Of a stretch of DNA of 5,268 nucleotides, positions 1 to 5,268 are shown in pieces. The DNA lies in contig DATCKS010000108.1 of the NCBI GenBank assembly GCA_036562265.1, forward strand, positions 1-5,268, given 5' to 3'. How positions within the stretch are numbered: the first letter of the stretch is position 1; each line of letters starts with the position of its first letter. The DNA is from DASVDK01 sp036562265 [NCBI: Thermodesulfobacteriota bacterium] (GTDB lineage Bacteria; DASVDK01). Made by a program: the position numbers and the translations under genes. The notes beneath the pieces are model-generated. The model was not told where the DNA came from. It searched no databases and saw only the letters and a list, made by a program, of their open reading frames with translations.

Positions 1-16
1 TTCGGGGCCCCCGCCG

Positions 17-658
17 ATGGACGAGACGATCGTCCGAGAGGGGTGGCCGTTCGTGGCGATCGCGGCCGCGCTGGCGGCGCTCGGCTGGGCCGCGGCCGGC
101 CCGTGGGCCGGCGTGCCCCTCCTCGCCCTGACCGCCTTCACCGTGAATTTCTTCCGCAACCCGCGCCGCGACGTGCCGACCGATCCGGGGGTGGTCGTGG
201 CGCCGGCGGACGGGGTCGTCTGCGAGGTGGCCGAGGAGGCGTCCCCCCGGCTCCTCGACGGGCCGGCGCGGCGGGTGTCGATCTTCATGAACGTCCTCGA
301 CGTCCACGTGAACCGCTCGCCGATCGCGGGCGTCGTCCGGGAGGTCGTCTACAACCCGGGCCGGTTCCTCGCGGCGAACGTGCCGAAGGCCTCGCTCGAG
401 AACGAGCAGAACGCGCTGGTCCTCGAGTCGGCGGCCGGCCGGCGCGTGCTCCTCGTCCAGATCGCCGGGCTCGTCGCCCGGCGGATCGTGAACTACGCGC
501 GCCCGGGCGACCGGCTCGCGCGCGGCCAGCGATTCGGGCTGATCCGGTTCGGCTCGCGGGTCGACGTCTACCTGCCCCACGACGCCGAGGTCGCCGTGAC
601 GCTCGGCCAGCGGGTGGTGGGGGGCGAGACGATCATCGCCCGCCTGTCGGGAGTCTGA
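17..658 (+). CDS. psd: phosphatidylserine decarboxylase proenzyme, short (class II) type
   Basis: Converts phosphatidylserine to phosphatidylethanolamine at the inner membrane, using a pyruvoyl group made by self-cleavage. The protein has 213 residues, the usual length of the short soluble-core type. A hydrophobic stretch at about residues 12-42 is probably one or two membrane helices. It is followed by FFRNPRR (45-51), APADG (62-66, with D65), NVLDVHVNRSP (92-102, with H97) and NEQNALVLE (129-137). The motif RFGSRVDVYLP (177-187) contains the family's Gly-Ser cleavage site, G179-S180. Cleavage would leave a chain of 179 residues and a pyruvoyl-capped chain of 34. D65 and H97 are the likely processing and catalytic residues by family analogy. 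The ATG is chosen because EGWPF at residues 8-12 matches the normal N-terminus of the family. No purine-rich ribosome binding site is visible in the 16 bases before it. pssA, which makes its substrate, starts 3 bp after the stop. Confidence 0.96.
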   Translation: MDETIVREGWPFVAIAAALAALGWAAAGPWAGVPLLALTAFTVNFFRNPRRDVPTDPGVVVAPADGVVCEVAEEASPRLLDGPARRVSIFMNVLDVHVNRSPIAGVVREVVYNPGRFLAANVPKASLENEQNALVLESAAGRRVLLVQIAGLVARRIVNYARPGDRLARGQRFGLIRFGSRVDVYLPHDAEVAVTLGQRVVGGETIIARLSGV

Positions 659-661
659 GCC

Positions 662-1396
662 ATGCAGAAGGGCATCTACGTCCTCCCGAACCTCTTCACC
701 GCGGCGTCGCTCTTCTCCGGCTTCTTCGCGATCGTGTCGACGTTCGACGGGGAGTACGCGAGGGCCGCGGTGGCGATCCTCGTCTCGGCCATCCTCGACA
801 GCCTCGACGGGAAGATCGCGCGGCTGACGGGTACGACGAGCCGGTTCGGCGTCGAGTTCGACTCGCTGGCCGACGTGATCGCCTTCGGCGTCACGCCCGG
901 CGTCCTGGTGTACGCCTGGGCGCTTCGGCCCTTCGACAAGCTCGGCTGGCTCGCGGCGTTCCTCTACGTGGCCTGCACGGCGCTCAGGCTGGCGCGGTTC
1001 AACGTGCAGATCAGCACCGTGGACTCCAAGCGCTTCAACGGGCTGCCGTCGCCGGCCGCCGCGTGCTGCATCGCGACCACGATCCTCCTCTTCGCCCACT
1101 TCGAGGTGGACGAGCCGTCGCGGCACGTCCCGCTCCTGGTCATGGTGTTCGCGCTCGCGTTCCTCATGGTGAGCGGCTTCAAGTACAACTCGTTCAAGGA
1201 CGCGGACCTCTACCGTCGCCAGCCGTTCTACACGCTCGTGCTCTTCGTCCTCTTGCTGGCGATCGTGGCGTACGAGCCGCAGATCATGCTCTTCACCATC
1301 TTCATCCTCTACGCGCTCAGCGGGCCGGTCGCCGCGCTCGTCGCGCTCGGTCGACGTCACCAGGGCGAACCGTCCCCGGTGCACGAGACGCGGTAG
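662..1396 (+). CDS. pssA: CDP-diacylglycerol--serine O-phosphatidyltransferase (phosphatidylserine synthase)
   Basis: Membrane enzyme of the CDP-alcohol phosphatidyltransferase family. It joins serine to CDP-diacylglycerol, giving phosphatidylserine and CMP, and Psd encoded just upstream then decarboxylates the product. The signature DGxxAR-x8-G-x3-D-x3-D is complete: D49, G50, A53, R54, G63, D67 and D71, with the further conserved D46 ahead of it. The N-terminus (GIYVLPNLFTAASLFSGF, residues 4-21) is typical of the bacterial multi-spanning (type II) enzyme rather than the phospholipase D-like E. coli PssA. Hydrophobic segments at about residues 7-28, 73-88, 95-110, 131-147, 156-173, 188-204 and 206-229 give six to eight membrane spans. 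A short charged tail ends the 244-residue protein. The start is supported by GGGAG at 649-653, eight bases before the ATG, inside the end of psd. Serine specificity is inferred from overall resemblance and from psd next door, since the signature is shared with PgsA and related enzymes. Confidence 0.95.
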   Translation: MQKGIYVLPNLFTAASLFSGFFAIVSTFDGEYARAAVAILVSAILDSLDGKIARLTGTTSRFGVEFDSLADVIAFGVTPGVLVYAWALRPFDKLGWLAAFLYVACTALRLARFNVQISTVDSKRFNGLPSPAAACCIATTILLFAHFEVDEPSRHVPLLVMVFALAFLMVSGFKYNSFKDADLYRRQPFYTLVLFVLLLAIVAYEPQIMLFTIFILYALSGPVAALVALGRRHQGEPSPVHETR

Positions 1397-1422
1397 GGGC
1401 CTCGTGACAGCGGAGCCATGAC

Positions 1423-1429
1423 GGGAGGT
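1423..1429 (+). promoter_or_regulatory. strong Shine-Dalgarno sequence for leuB
   Basis: GGGAGGT lies eight bases before the leuB ATG at 1438, close to the ideal distance, and is the best ribosome binding site in the window. It sits in the 41-bp pssA-leuB gap, the largest spacing seen here. It suggests leuB is translated independently rather than only by coupling to pssA. The rest of this gap (1397-1422) shows no convincing -35/-10 promoter and no hairpin-plus-T-run terminator. Confidence 0.8.
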
Positions 1430-1437
1430 ATCTCGAG

Positions 1438-2523
1438 ATGAGCGAGAAGCTCGTGGCCGTGCTGCCCGGAGACGGCATCGGGCAGGAGGTGACCGAGGAG
1501 GCGGTCGCGGTTCTGGAAGTCGCCGCGAAGAAGGCCGGCAAGGCGATCCGCTTCGAGCGGGCGCCGGTCGGCGGCGCCGCCTACGACCTCACCGGCTCGC
1601 CGCTGCCGCCCGAGACGCTGGCGCTCGCCCGGCGCGCCGACGCGGTGCTCCTCGGCGCCGTCGGCGGCCCCAAGTGGGAGCCGCTCGACTTCTCGGTCCG
1701 CCCGGAGCGGGCCATCCTGGGCCTCCGCAAGGAACTCGGCCTCTACGCGAACCTGCGTCCCGCCAAGGTCTTCCCGGCGCTCGCCGACGCCTCCACGCTC
1801 AAGCGCGAGGTGATCGACGGCGTCGACATGATCGTCGTGCGCGAGCTGGTCGGCGGCATCTACTTCGGCCAGCCGCGAGGCATCGAGCAGATGCCCGACG
1901 GCACCGAGCGCGGCGTGAACACGGAGGTCTACACGACCCCCGAGATCGAGCGGATCCTCAAGGTCGGCTTCGATCTCGCGCGGTCGCGGCGCAAGCGGCT
2001 CTGCTCGGTCGACAAGGCCAACGTCCTCGAGTCCTCCGAGCTCTGGCGGAACACGGCCATCCGGATGAGCCGCGACTACCCGGACGTCCAGCTCACGCAC
2101 ATGTACGTGGACAACGCCGCGATGCAGCTCATCCGCAACCCGAAGGAGTTCGACGTGCTCGTCACGTCCAACATCTTCGGGGACATCCTGTCGGACGAGG
2201 CGTCGATGCTGACCGGATCGCTCGGGATGCTCCCCTCGGCGTCGCTCGGCGGCCGGGTCGCCCTCTACGAGCCGATCCACGGCACCGCACCGGACATCGC
2301 CGGCCAGGACAAGGCCAACCCGCTGGCCACCATCCTCTCGGCCGCCATGCTGGCCCGGCTGTCGTTCGGCTGGGAGGACGTGGCGTCGAGCATCGAGGGC
2401 GCGGTGCAGCGGGTCCTCGACGAGGGCTACCGCACGGCCGACATCTACCGGCCCGTGCCGGGCGTGACGCTCAAGCAGGTCGGCTGCAAGGCGATGGGCC
2501 GCGCCGTACGGGAGGCGATCTAG
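1438..2523 (+). CDS. leuB: 3-isopropylmalate dehydrogenase
   Basis: Cytosolic NAD-dependent enzyme of leucine synthesis. It oxidises and decarboxylates 3-isopropylmalate to 2-oxoisocaproate. The 361 residues are full length for the family. Visible landmarks are LPGDGIG (9-15), GAVGGPKW (73-80), [13 protein letters not shown] (96-108), [11 protein letters not shown] (134-144), [10 protein letters not shown] (191-200) and [19 protein letters not shown] (245-263). Residues matching the known Thermus substrate and metal ligands are all present: R97, R107, R135, Y142, K193, D225, D249 and D253. HGTAPDIAG (281-289) carries D286, equivalent to the aspartate that selects NAD over NADP. LeuB is preferred over isocitrate or tartrate dehydrogenase because the [13 protein letters not shown] substrate loop is the isopropylmalate type. 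The ATG is fixed by the strong upstream ribosome binding site. asd follows after 2 bp. leuA, leuC and leuD are not in the window. Confidence 0.97.
   Translation: MSEKLVAVLPGDGIGQEVTEEAVAVLEVAAKKAGKAIRFERAPVGGAAYDLTGSPLPPETLALARRADAVLLGAVGGPKWEPLDFSVRPERAILGLRKELGLYANLRPAKVFPALADASTLKREVIDGVDMIVVRELVGGIYFGQPRGIEQMPDGTERGVNTEVYTTPEIERILKVGFDLARSRRKRLCSVDKANVLESSELWRNTAIRMSRDYPDVQLTHMYVDNAAMQLIRNPKEFDVLVTSNIFGDILSDEASMLTGSLGMLPSASLGGRVALYEPIHGTAPDIAGQDKANPLATILSAAMLARLSFGWEDVASSIEGAVQRVLDEGYRTADIYRPVPGVTLKQVGCKAMGRAVREAI
2510..2515 (+). promoter_or_regulatory. Shine-Dalgarno sequence for asd, inside the leuB 3' end
   Basis: GGGAGG ends ten bases before the asd ATG at 2526. It lies within the last codons of leuB, so ribosomes finishing leuB pass directly over the asd start. 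The spacing is slightly long, which fits translational coupling. Confidence 0.6.
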
Positions 2524-2525
2524 AC

Positions 2526-3539
2526 ATGGCACGGGGCTACCACGTCGCCATCGCCGGCGCCACCGGCGCCGTCGGGGGCGTCATGCGCGAGATCCTCGAG
2601 GAGCGCAGGTTCCCGATCGCGAGCCTGAGGCTCCTCGCCTCGGAGCGGAGCGCCGGCTCGACGGTGACCTTCAAGGGCGAACCGCTGCGGGTCGAGGTCC
2701 TGACGGAGCGCTCGTTCGAGGGGATCGACGTCGCCCTCTTCTCGTGCGGCGGGGAGCGGAGCAAGGCGTTCGCGCCGGCCGCCGTGCGCGCCGGGGCGGT
2801 CGTGATCGACAACTCGAGCGCGTTCCGCATGGATCCGCGGGTGCCGCTCGTCGTTCCCGAGATCAACGCCCACGCCCTCGCCGGGCACGAGGGGATCGTG
2901 GCGGTGCCCAACTGCACGACGATCGTGATGCTCATGGCGCTCAAGCCGCTCTACGACCTCTCGCGCGTCACCCGGGTCGTCGCGACGTCCTTCCAGGCGG
3001 CGTCGGGCGCCGGCGCGAAGGCCATGGCGGAACTCGAGGCGCAGCTCAGGGGCTGGGCCGAGGGGCGCGAGGTGCCGGCGTCGGTGTTCCCGTACCCGCT
3101 CGCGTTCAACGTCATCCCGCACATCGACGCGTTCCTCCCGAACGGCTACACGAAGGAGGAGATGAAGCTCGTCAACGAGACGCGCAAGATCCTCGGCGAC
3201 CCCGAGATCCGTGTTACGGCGACCACGGTCCGGGTGCCGGTGCTGCGAGCGCACGCGGTGAGCGTCAACGCGGAGACCGAGCGGAAGGTCACGCCGGACG
3301 AGGCGCGTGCCGCGTTCGCGCGCTTCCCCGGCCTCCTGGTGAACGACGACCCGGCCGAGCTGCGCTACCCGATGCCGCGCGACGTGGCGGGGAAGGACGA
3401 GTGCGTGGTCGGCCGCATCCGCGAGGACGAGAGCCACCCGCGGGCGCTCAACTTCTTCGTCGTGGGCGACCAGCTCCGCAAGGGCGCGGCGCTCGACGCG
3501 GTGCAGATCGCCGAAGCGCTGGTGGAGAGGGGTCTGTGA
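2526..3539 (+). CDS. asd: aspartate-semialdehyde dehydrogenase
   Basis: Catalyses NADPH-dependent reduction of beta-aspartyl phosphate to aspartate semialdehyde, the branch point to lysine, diaminopimelate, threonine and methionine. The protein has 337 residues. The N-terminal Rossmann domain has the GATGAVG loop at 11-17, and IDNSSAFR at 94-101 carries the phosphate-binding R101. The active-site motif AVPNCTT (126-132) contains the nucleophile C130. Q157 lies in TSFQAASGAG (154-163), an E-x-x-K substrate pair is at E211/K214, and RVPVLRAH (236-243) provides R236 and the acid/base H243. FPYPLAFNVIPHID (188-201) is typical of the family. All catalytic residues are therefore in place. The ATG lies 2 bp after the leuB stop and puts the nucleotide-binding strand at the normal distance from the N-terminus. 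The last 4 bp overlap the start of the next gene, a paralogue of this one. Confidence 0.97.
   Translation: MARGYHVAIAGATGAVGGVMREILEERRFPIASLRLLASERSAGSTVTFKGEPLRVEVLTERSFEGIDVALFSCGGERSKAFAPAAVRAGAVVIDNSSAFRMDPRVPLVVPEINAHALAGHEGIVAVPNCTTIVMLMALKPLYDLSRVTRVVATSFQAASGAGAKAMAELEAQLRGWAEGREVPASVFPYPLAFNVIPHIDAFLPNGYTKEEMKLVNETRKILGDPEIRVTATTVRVPVLRAHAVSVNAETERKVTPDEARAAFARFPGLLVNDDPAELRYPMPRDVAGKDECVVGRIREDESHPRALNFFVVGDQLRKGAALDAVQIAEALVERGL
3524..3530 (+). promoter_or_regulatory. Shine-Dalgarno sequence deciding the GTG start of the asd paralogue
   Basis: GGAGAGG within the last codons of asd ends five bases before GTG at 3536. It supports this GTG as the start of the following gene, even though its reading frame stays open far upstream as a shadow inside asd. 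Confidence 0.65.
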
Positions 3540-4555
3540 GCGCGCGCAAGCCCGTCCTCGCCCTCGTCGGCGCGACGTCGGCGGTGGGGCGCGACCTGAT
3601 CGAGCGGCTCGCCGAGCGGCGGGTGCCGCTCGAGCGGCTCCGCCTGCTCGTCGCGGAGGTCGACGACCGGCAGCTTCCCGACTCCCCCGAGGGGGTGCCG
3701 ACGACGCTGGACCTCGTCTCGAAGGACGCCTTCGGCGGCGTCGACTTCGCGGTCTTCTGCGACGACCCCGACATCGCCCGGCGCTACGCGCCGATCGCCG
3801 CCGAGGCCGGTGCGATCGCCGTCGACCTGACCGGCGGGACGCTGGACGAGGCCGGGGTCGTGCTCGTGGCGCCCGGCATCACGCCCCCCTCCGCGATCGC
3901 GGGCGCGGGGCGGCGCCTGGCGCTGCCGCCGCCGGCGGCCGGCGCCCTGGCCGCGATCCTCGCCCCGCTCCACGCGGCCGCCGGCGTCAAGCGCGTCGTC
4001 GTGTCGATCTACGAGGCGGCCGCCACGGCCGGACAGGCGGGGCTCGACGAGCTGTTCGAGCAGGTGCGCGGGCTCCTCGGGCAGCAGGAGGCGCCCGCGA
4101 AGACGTTCCCCGAGCAGCTCGCGTTCAACGTGATCCCGCGGACCGGCCCGTTCACCCCCGACGGGGACACCGAGCCGGAAGTCCGGGTCGTCGAGACGCT
4201 GCGCCGGCTCCTCGGCGTGCCGGACCTCCGGGTGGCGGTCACGGCGGCGCGGGTGTCGGCGTTCCACGGGACGTCGGCGTCGGTCAACGTCGAGTTCGAG
4301 CGGCCGATCACCCCGGCCGAGGCGCGGACGCGTCTTGCCGCCGCGCCCGGCGTCGAGGTGGTCGACGACCCGGCCGAGGGGCGCTACCCGATCGGCCTCG
4401 ACGCGGCGGGGCAGGACTTCGTCCTCGTCGGCCGGATCCGGGCCGACCACAGCGTCCCGTCGGGGCTCTCGCTCTGGCTCTCGGCCGACGACATCCGCCG
4501 CGGCGGCGCCGTCGCCGCCGTCGACGTGATCGAGGCCTTCCAGCAGTCGGCCTGA
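3536..4555 (+). CDS. usg: USG-1-like protein, catalytically inactive aspartate-semialdehyde dehydrogenase paralogue
   Basis: A 339-residue homologue of the Asd encoded just upstream, collinear with it along its length. Conserved parts include the first Rossmann strand and loop (VGATSAVG, 11-18), QLAFNVIP (194-201), VDDPAEGRYPIG (276-287) and the RRGGAVAAVDVIEA end. Aligned to the upstream Asd, the key residues are gone: C130 becomes P133 (PNCTT reads PPPAA), Q157 becomes E160, H243 becomes T246, phosphate-binding R101 becomes L103, and E211 of the substrate pair becomes P214. Only the equivalent of R236 (R239) remains, and K214 is R217. The middle glycine of the GxxGxxG loop is S15. It cannot work as an Asd by the known mechanism. 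E. coli USG-1, whose function is unknown, also lacks the cysteine and is encoded beside truA, as here. The start is a GTG overlapping the asd stop by 4 bp, with GGAGAGG upstream. The frame is intact and codon use matches its neighbours, so I do not call it a pseudogene. Family assignment is strong, and function is unknown. Confidence 0.88.
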   Translation: MSARKPVLALVGATSAVGRDLIERLAERRVPLERLRLLVAEVDDRQLPDSPEGVPTTLDLVSKDAFGGVDFAVFCDDPDIARRYAPIAAEAGAIAVDLTGGTLDEAGVVLVAPGITPPSAIAGAGRRLALPPPAAGALAAILAPLHAAAGVKRVVVSIYEAAATAGQAGLDELFEQVRGLLGQQEAPAKTFPEQLAFNVIPRTGPFTPDGDTEPEVRVVETLRRLLGVPDLRVAVTAARVSAFHGTSASVNVEFERPITPAEARTRLAAAPGVEVVDDPAEGRYPIGLDAAGQDFVLVGRIRADHSVPSGLSLWLSADDIRRGGAVAAVDVIEAFQQSA

Positions 4556-4570
4556 CGCGCGGCGCCCGCC

Positions 4571-5268
4571 GTGCCGCGGACGCTCAAGCTCACCGTCGAG
4601 TACCTGGGGGCCGGCTTCGCCGGCTGGCAGGCGCAGGCGTCGGGACGCCGCACCGTGCAGGGGGTCCTCGCCGAGGCGGTCGCAAGGGTGACCGGCGAGC
4701 GCGTTGCGGTCCACGGCGCGGGACGCACGGACGCCGGCGTCCATGCCCTCGGCCAGGTGGCAAGCCTCGTCCTCGAGCGGAGCACCCTCGCGCCCGACGC
4801 GCTCCGAGACGCCCTGAACGCCGTCCTCCCCGCCGACGTGTCGGTCCGGGCGGTCGAGGAGGCGCACGCCGGCTTCCATGCCCGCAAGGACGCCGCCGGC
4901 AAGCGCTACCGCTACCTGATCCTCGTCTCGCCGGCGAGGTCGCCGTTCTGGGAAGGGCGGGCCTGGCACCGTCGCGGTCCGCTGGACCTCGACGCGATGC
5001 GGCGCGCGGCGTCGGGGCTGGTCGGCACGCACGACTTCTCCGCCTTCCGCGCGGCGGCCAGCGAGGCGCGAAGCGCCGTGCGGACCGTTTCGCGGCTCAC
5101 GATCGACGCCGACCCCGAGGTCGAGCGCCTCGTGCGCGTCGAGATCGAGGGGGACGGCTTCCTCACGCACATGGTGCGGATCATCGTGGGGACGCTCGTC
5201 GAGGTCGGACGGGGGAAGATGCCGGCCGAGCGGGTCGCGGAGATCCTGGCCGGTCGGGACCGCCGCGC
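4571..5268 (+). CDS. truA: tRNA pseudouridine(38-40) synthase TruA, partial (3' end beyond the window)
   Basis: Isomerises uridines 38-40 in the tRNA anticodon arm to pseudouridine. About 232 residues are present, and by comparison with the 270-residue E. coli enzyme only the last 20-40 are missing. Seen in order are LKLTVEYLGAGFAGWQ (5-20), VQGVL (29-33), the catalytic motif GRTDAGVHA (51-59) with nucleophile D54, FHARKDAAGKRYRY (102-115) with the conserved active-site tyrosine Y113, GTHDFSAFR, and the core motif GDGFLTHMVRIIVGTLVEVG. The GTG start is well constrained. The usg stop is in the same frame 15 bp upstream, and this GTG is the only usual start codon before the conserved first strand. 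No Shine-Dalgarno sequence is visible, so translation probably depends on ribosomes arriving from usg. There is no frameshift or missing key residue in the part seen. Confidence 0.95.
   Translation, partial: MPRTLKLTVEYLGAGFAGWQAQASGRRTVQGVLAEAVARVTGERVAVHGAGRTDAGVHALGQVASLVLERSTLAPDALRDALNAVLPADVSVRAVEEAHAGFHARKDAAGKRYRYLILVSPARSPFWEGRAWHRRGPLDLDAMRRAASGLVGTHDFSAFRAAASEARSAVRTVSRLTIDADPEVERLVRVEIEGDGFLTHMVRIIVGTLVEVGRGKMPAERVAEILAGRDRR

Noticed and set aside
43-1407. A 454-codon plus-strand frame spanning psd and pssA.
   Set aside because: It overlaps two well-supported genes in another frame, and its product is an Arg/Gly/Ala-rich sequence with no domain.
1397-1437. Possible promoter or terminator in the pssA-leuB gap.
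   Set aside because: There is no AT-rich -10-like element, no paired -35, and no stem followed by a T run. Only the leuB ribosome binding site is supported.
1357-2532. A 391-codon minus-strand open frame opposite leuB.
   Set aside because: It mirrors leuB almost exactly, has biased Arg/Asp/His/Leu composition and no recognisable motif. It is another GC-driven shadow.
2556-2570. GGCGCC-ACC-GGCGCC, a small inverted and direct repeat that could be a hairpin or operator.
   Set aside because: It encodes the conserved GATGAVG nucleotide-binding loop of Asd with GC-rich codons, so protein coding explains it.
3344-4392. Near-identical short DNA patches between asd and usg (for example around 3344-3373 and 4363-4392), suggesting a recent duplication or gene conversion.
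   Set aside because: The patches coincide with protein segments shared by the Asd/USG-1 superfamily (DDPAE..RYP, LAFNVIP) and written in the same biased codons. The rest has diverged strongly, which fits an ancient paralogue.
3365-5170. A 601-codon open frame on the minus strand opposite asd, usg and truA.
   Set aside because: It is antisense to three recognisable genes. Its translation is low-complexity, rich in Arg, Gly, Asp and Glu, with no domain. High GC content removes stop codons from the antisense frame, so it is a shadow.

Overview
The window is a compact, entirely plus-strand run of five housekeeping genes from a very GC-rich bacterium (third codon positions are almost always G or C). 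The order is psd, pssA, leuB, asd, an asd-like paralogue of the USG-1 type, and truA, which is cut off by the right edge. That makes six coding regions, five complete and one partial. Making phosphatidylethanolamine through phosphatidylserine, with the short form of Psd, suggests a Gram-negative-type envelope. The gene order resembles what I recall of high-GC relatives of the proteobacteria (deltaproteobacterial, NC10/Rokubacteria-like or acidobacterial lineages). I cannot assign a phylum from this sequence alone.

Left part (17-1396): psd and pssA are the two consecutive steps CDP-diacylglycerol + serine -> phosphatidylserine -> phosphatidylethanolamine, separated by 3 bp. Middle (1438-3539): leuB (leucine pathway) and asd (aspartate family: Lys, Thr, Met, diaminopimelate), separated by 2 bp. 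Right part (3536-5268): an Asd homologue that has lost its catalytic residues overlaps the end of asd by 4 bp. It is followed after 15 bp, in the same reading frame, by truA (tRNA pseudouridine synthase).

The largest gap between genes is 41 bp (pssA-leuB). It holds a strong ribosome binding site but no recognisable promoter or terminator, so the whole window probably lies within one operon. No tRNA, rRNA, repeat array, mobile element or CRISPR is visible.

The most interesting item is the dead Asd paralogue. The catalytic Cys, Gln and His, the substrate-binding residues and a glycine of the nucleotide-binding loop are all replaced, yet the frame is intact and the C-terminal half stays clearly Asd-like. 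Its position between asd and truA echoes the E. coli usg-truA and Pseudomonas leuB-asd-usg-fimV-truA arrangements, so it looks like a conserved pseudoenzyme of unknown function rather than a decaying copy. I see no wholly new system here.
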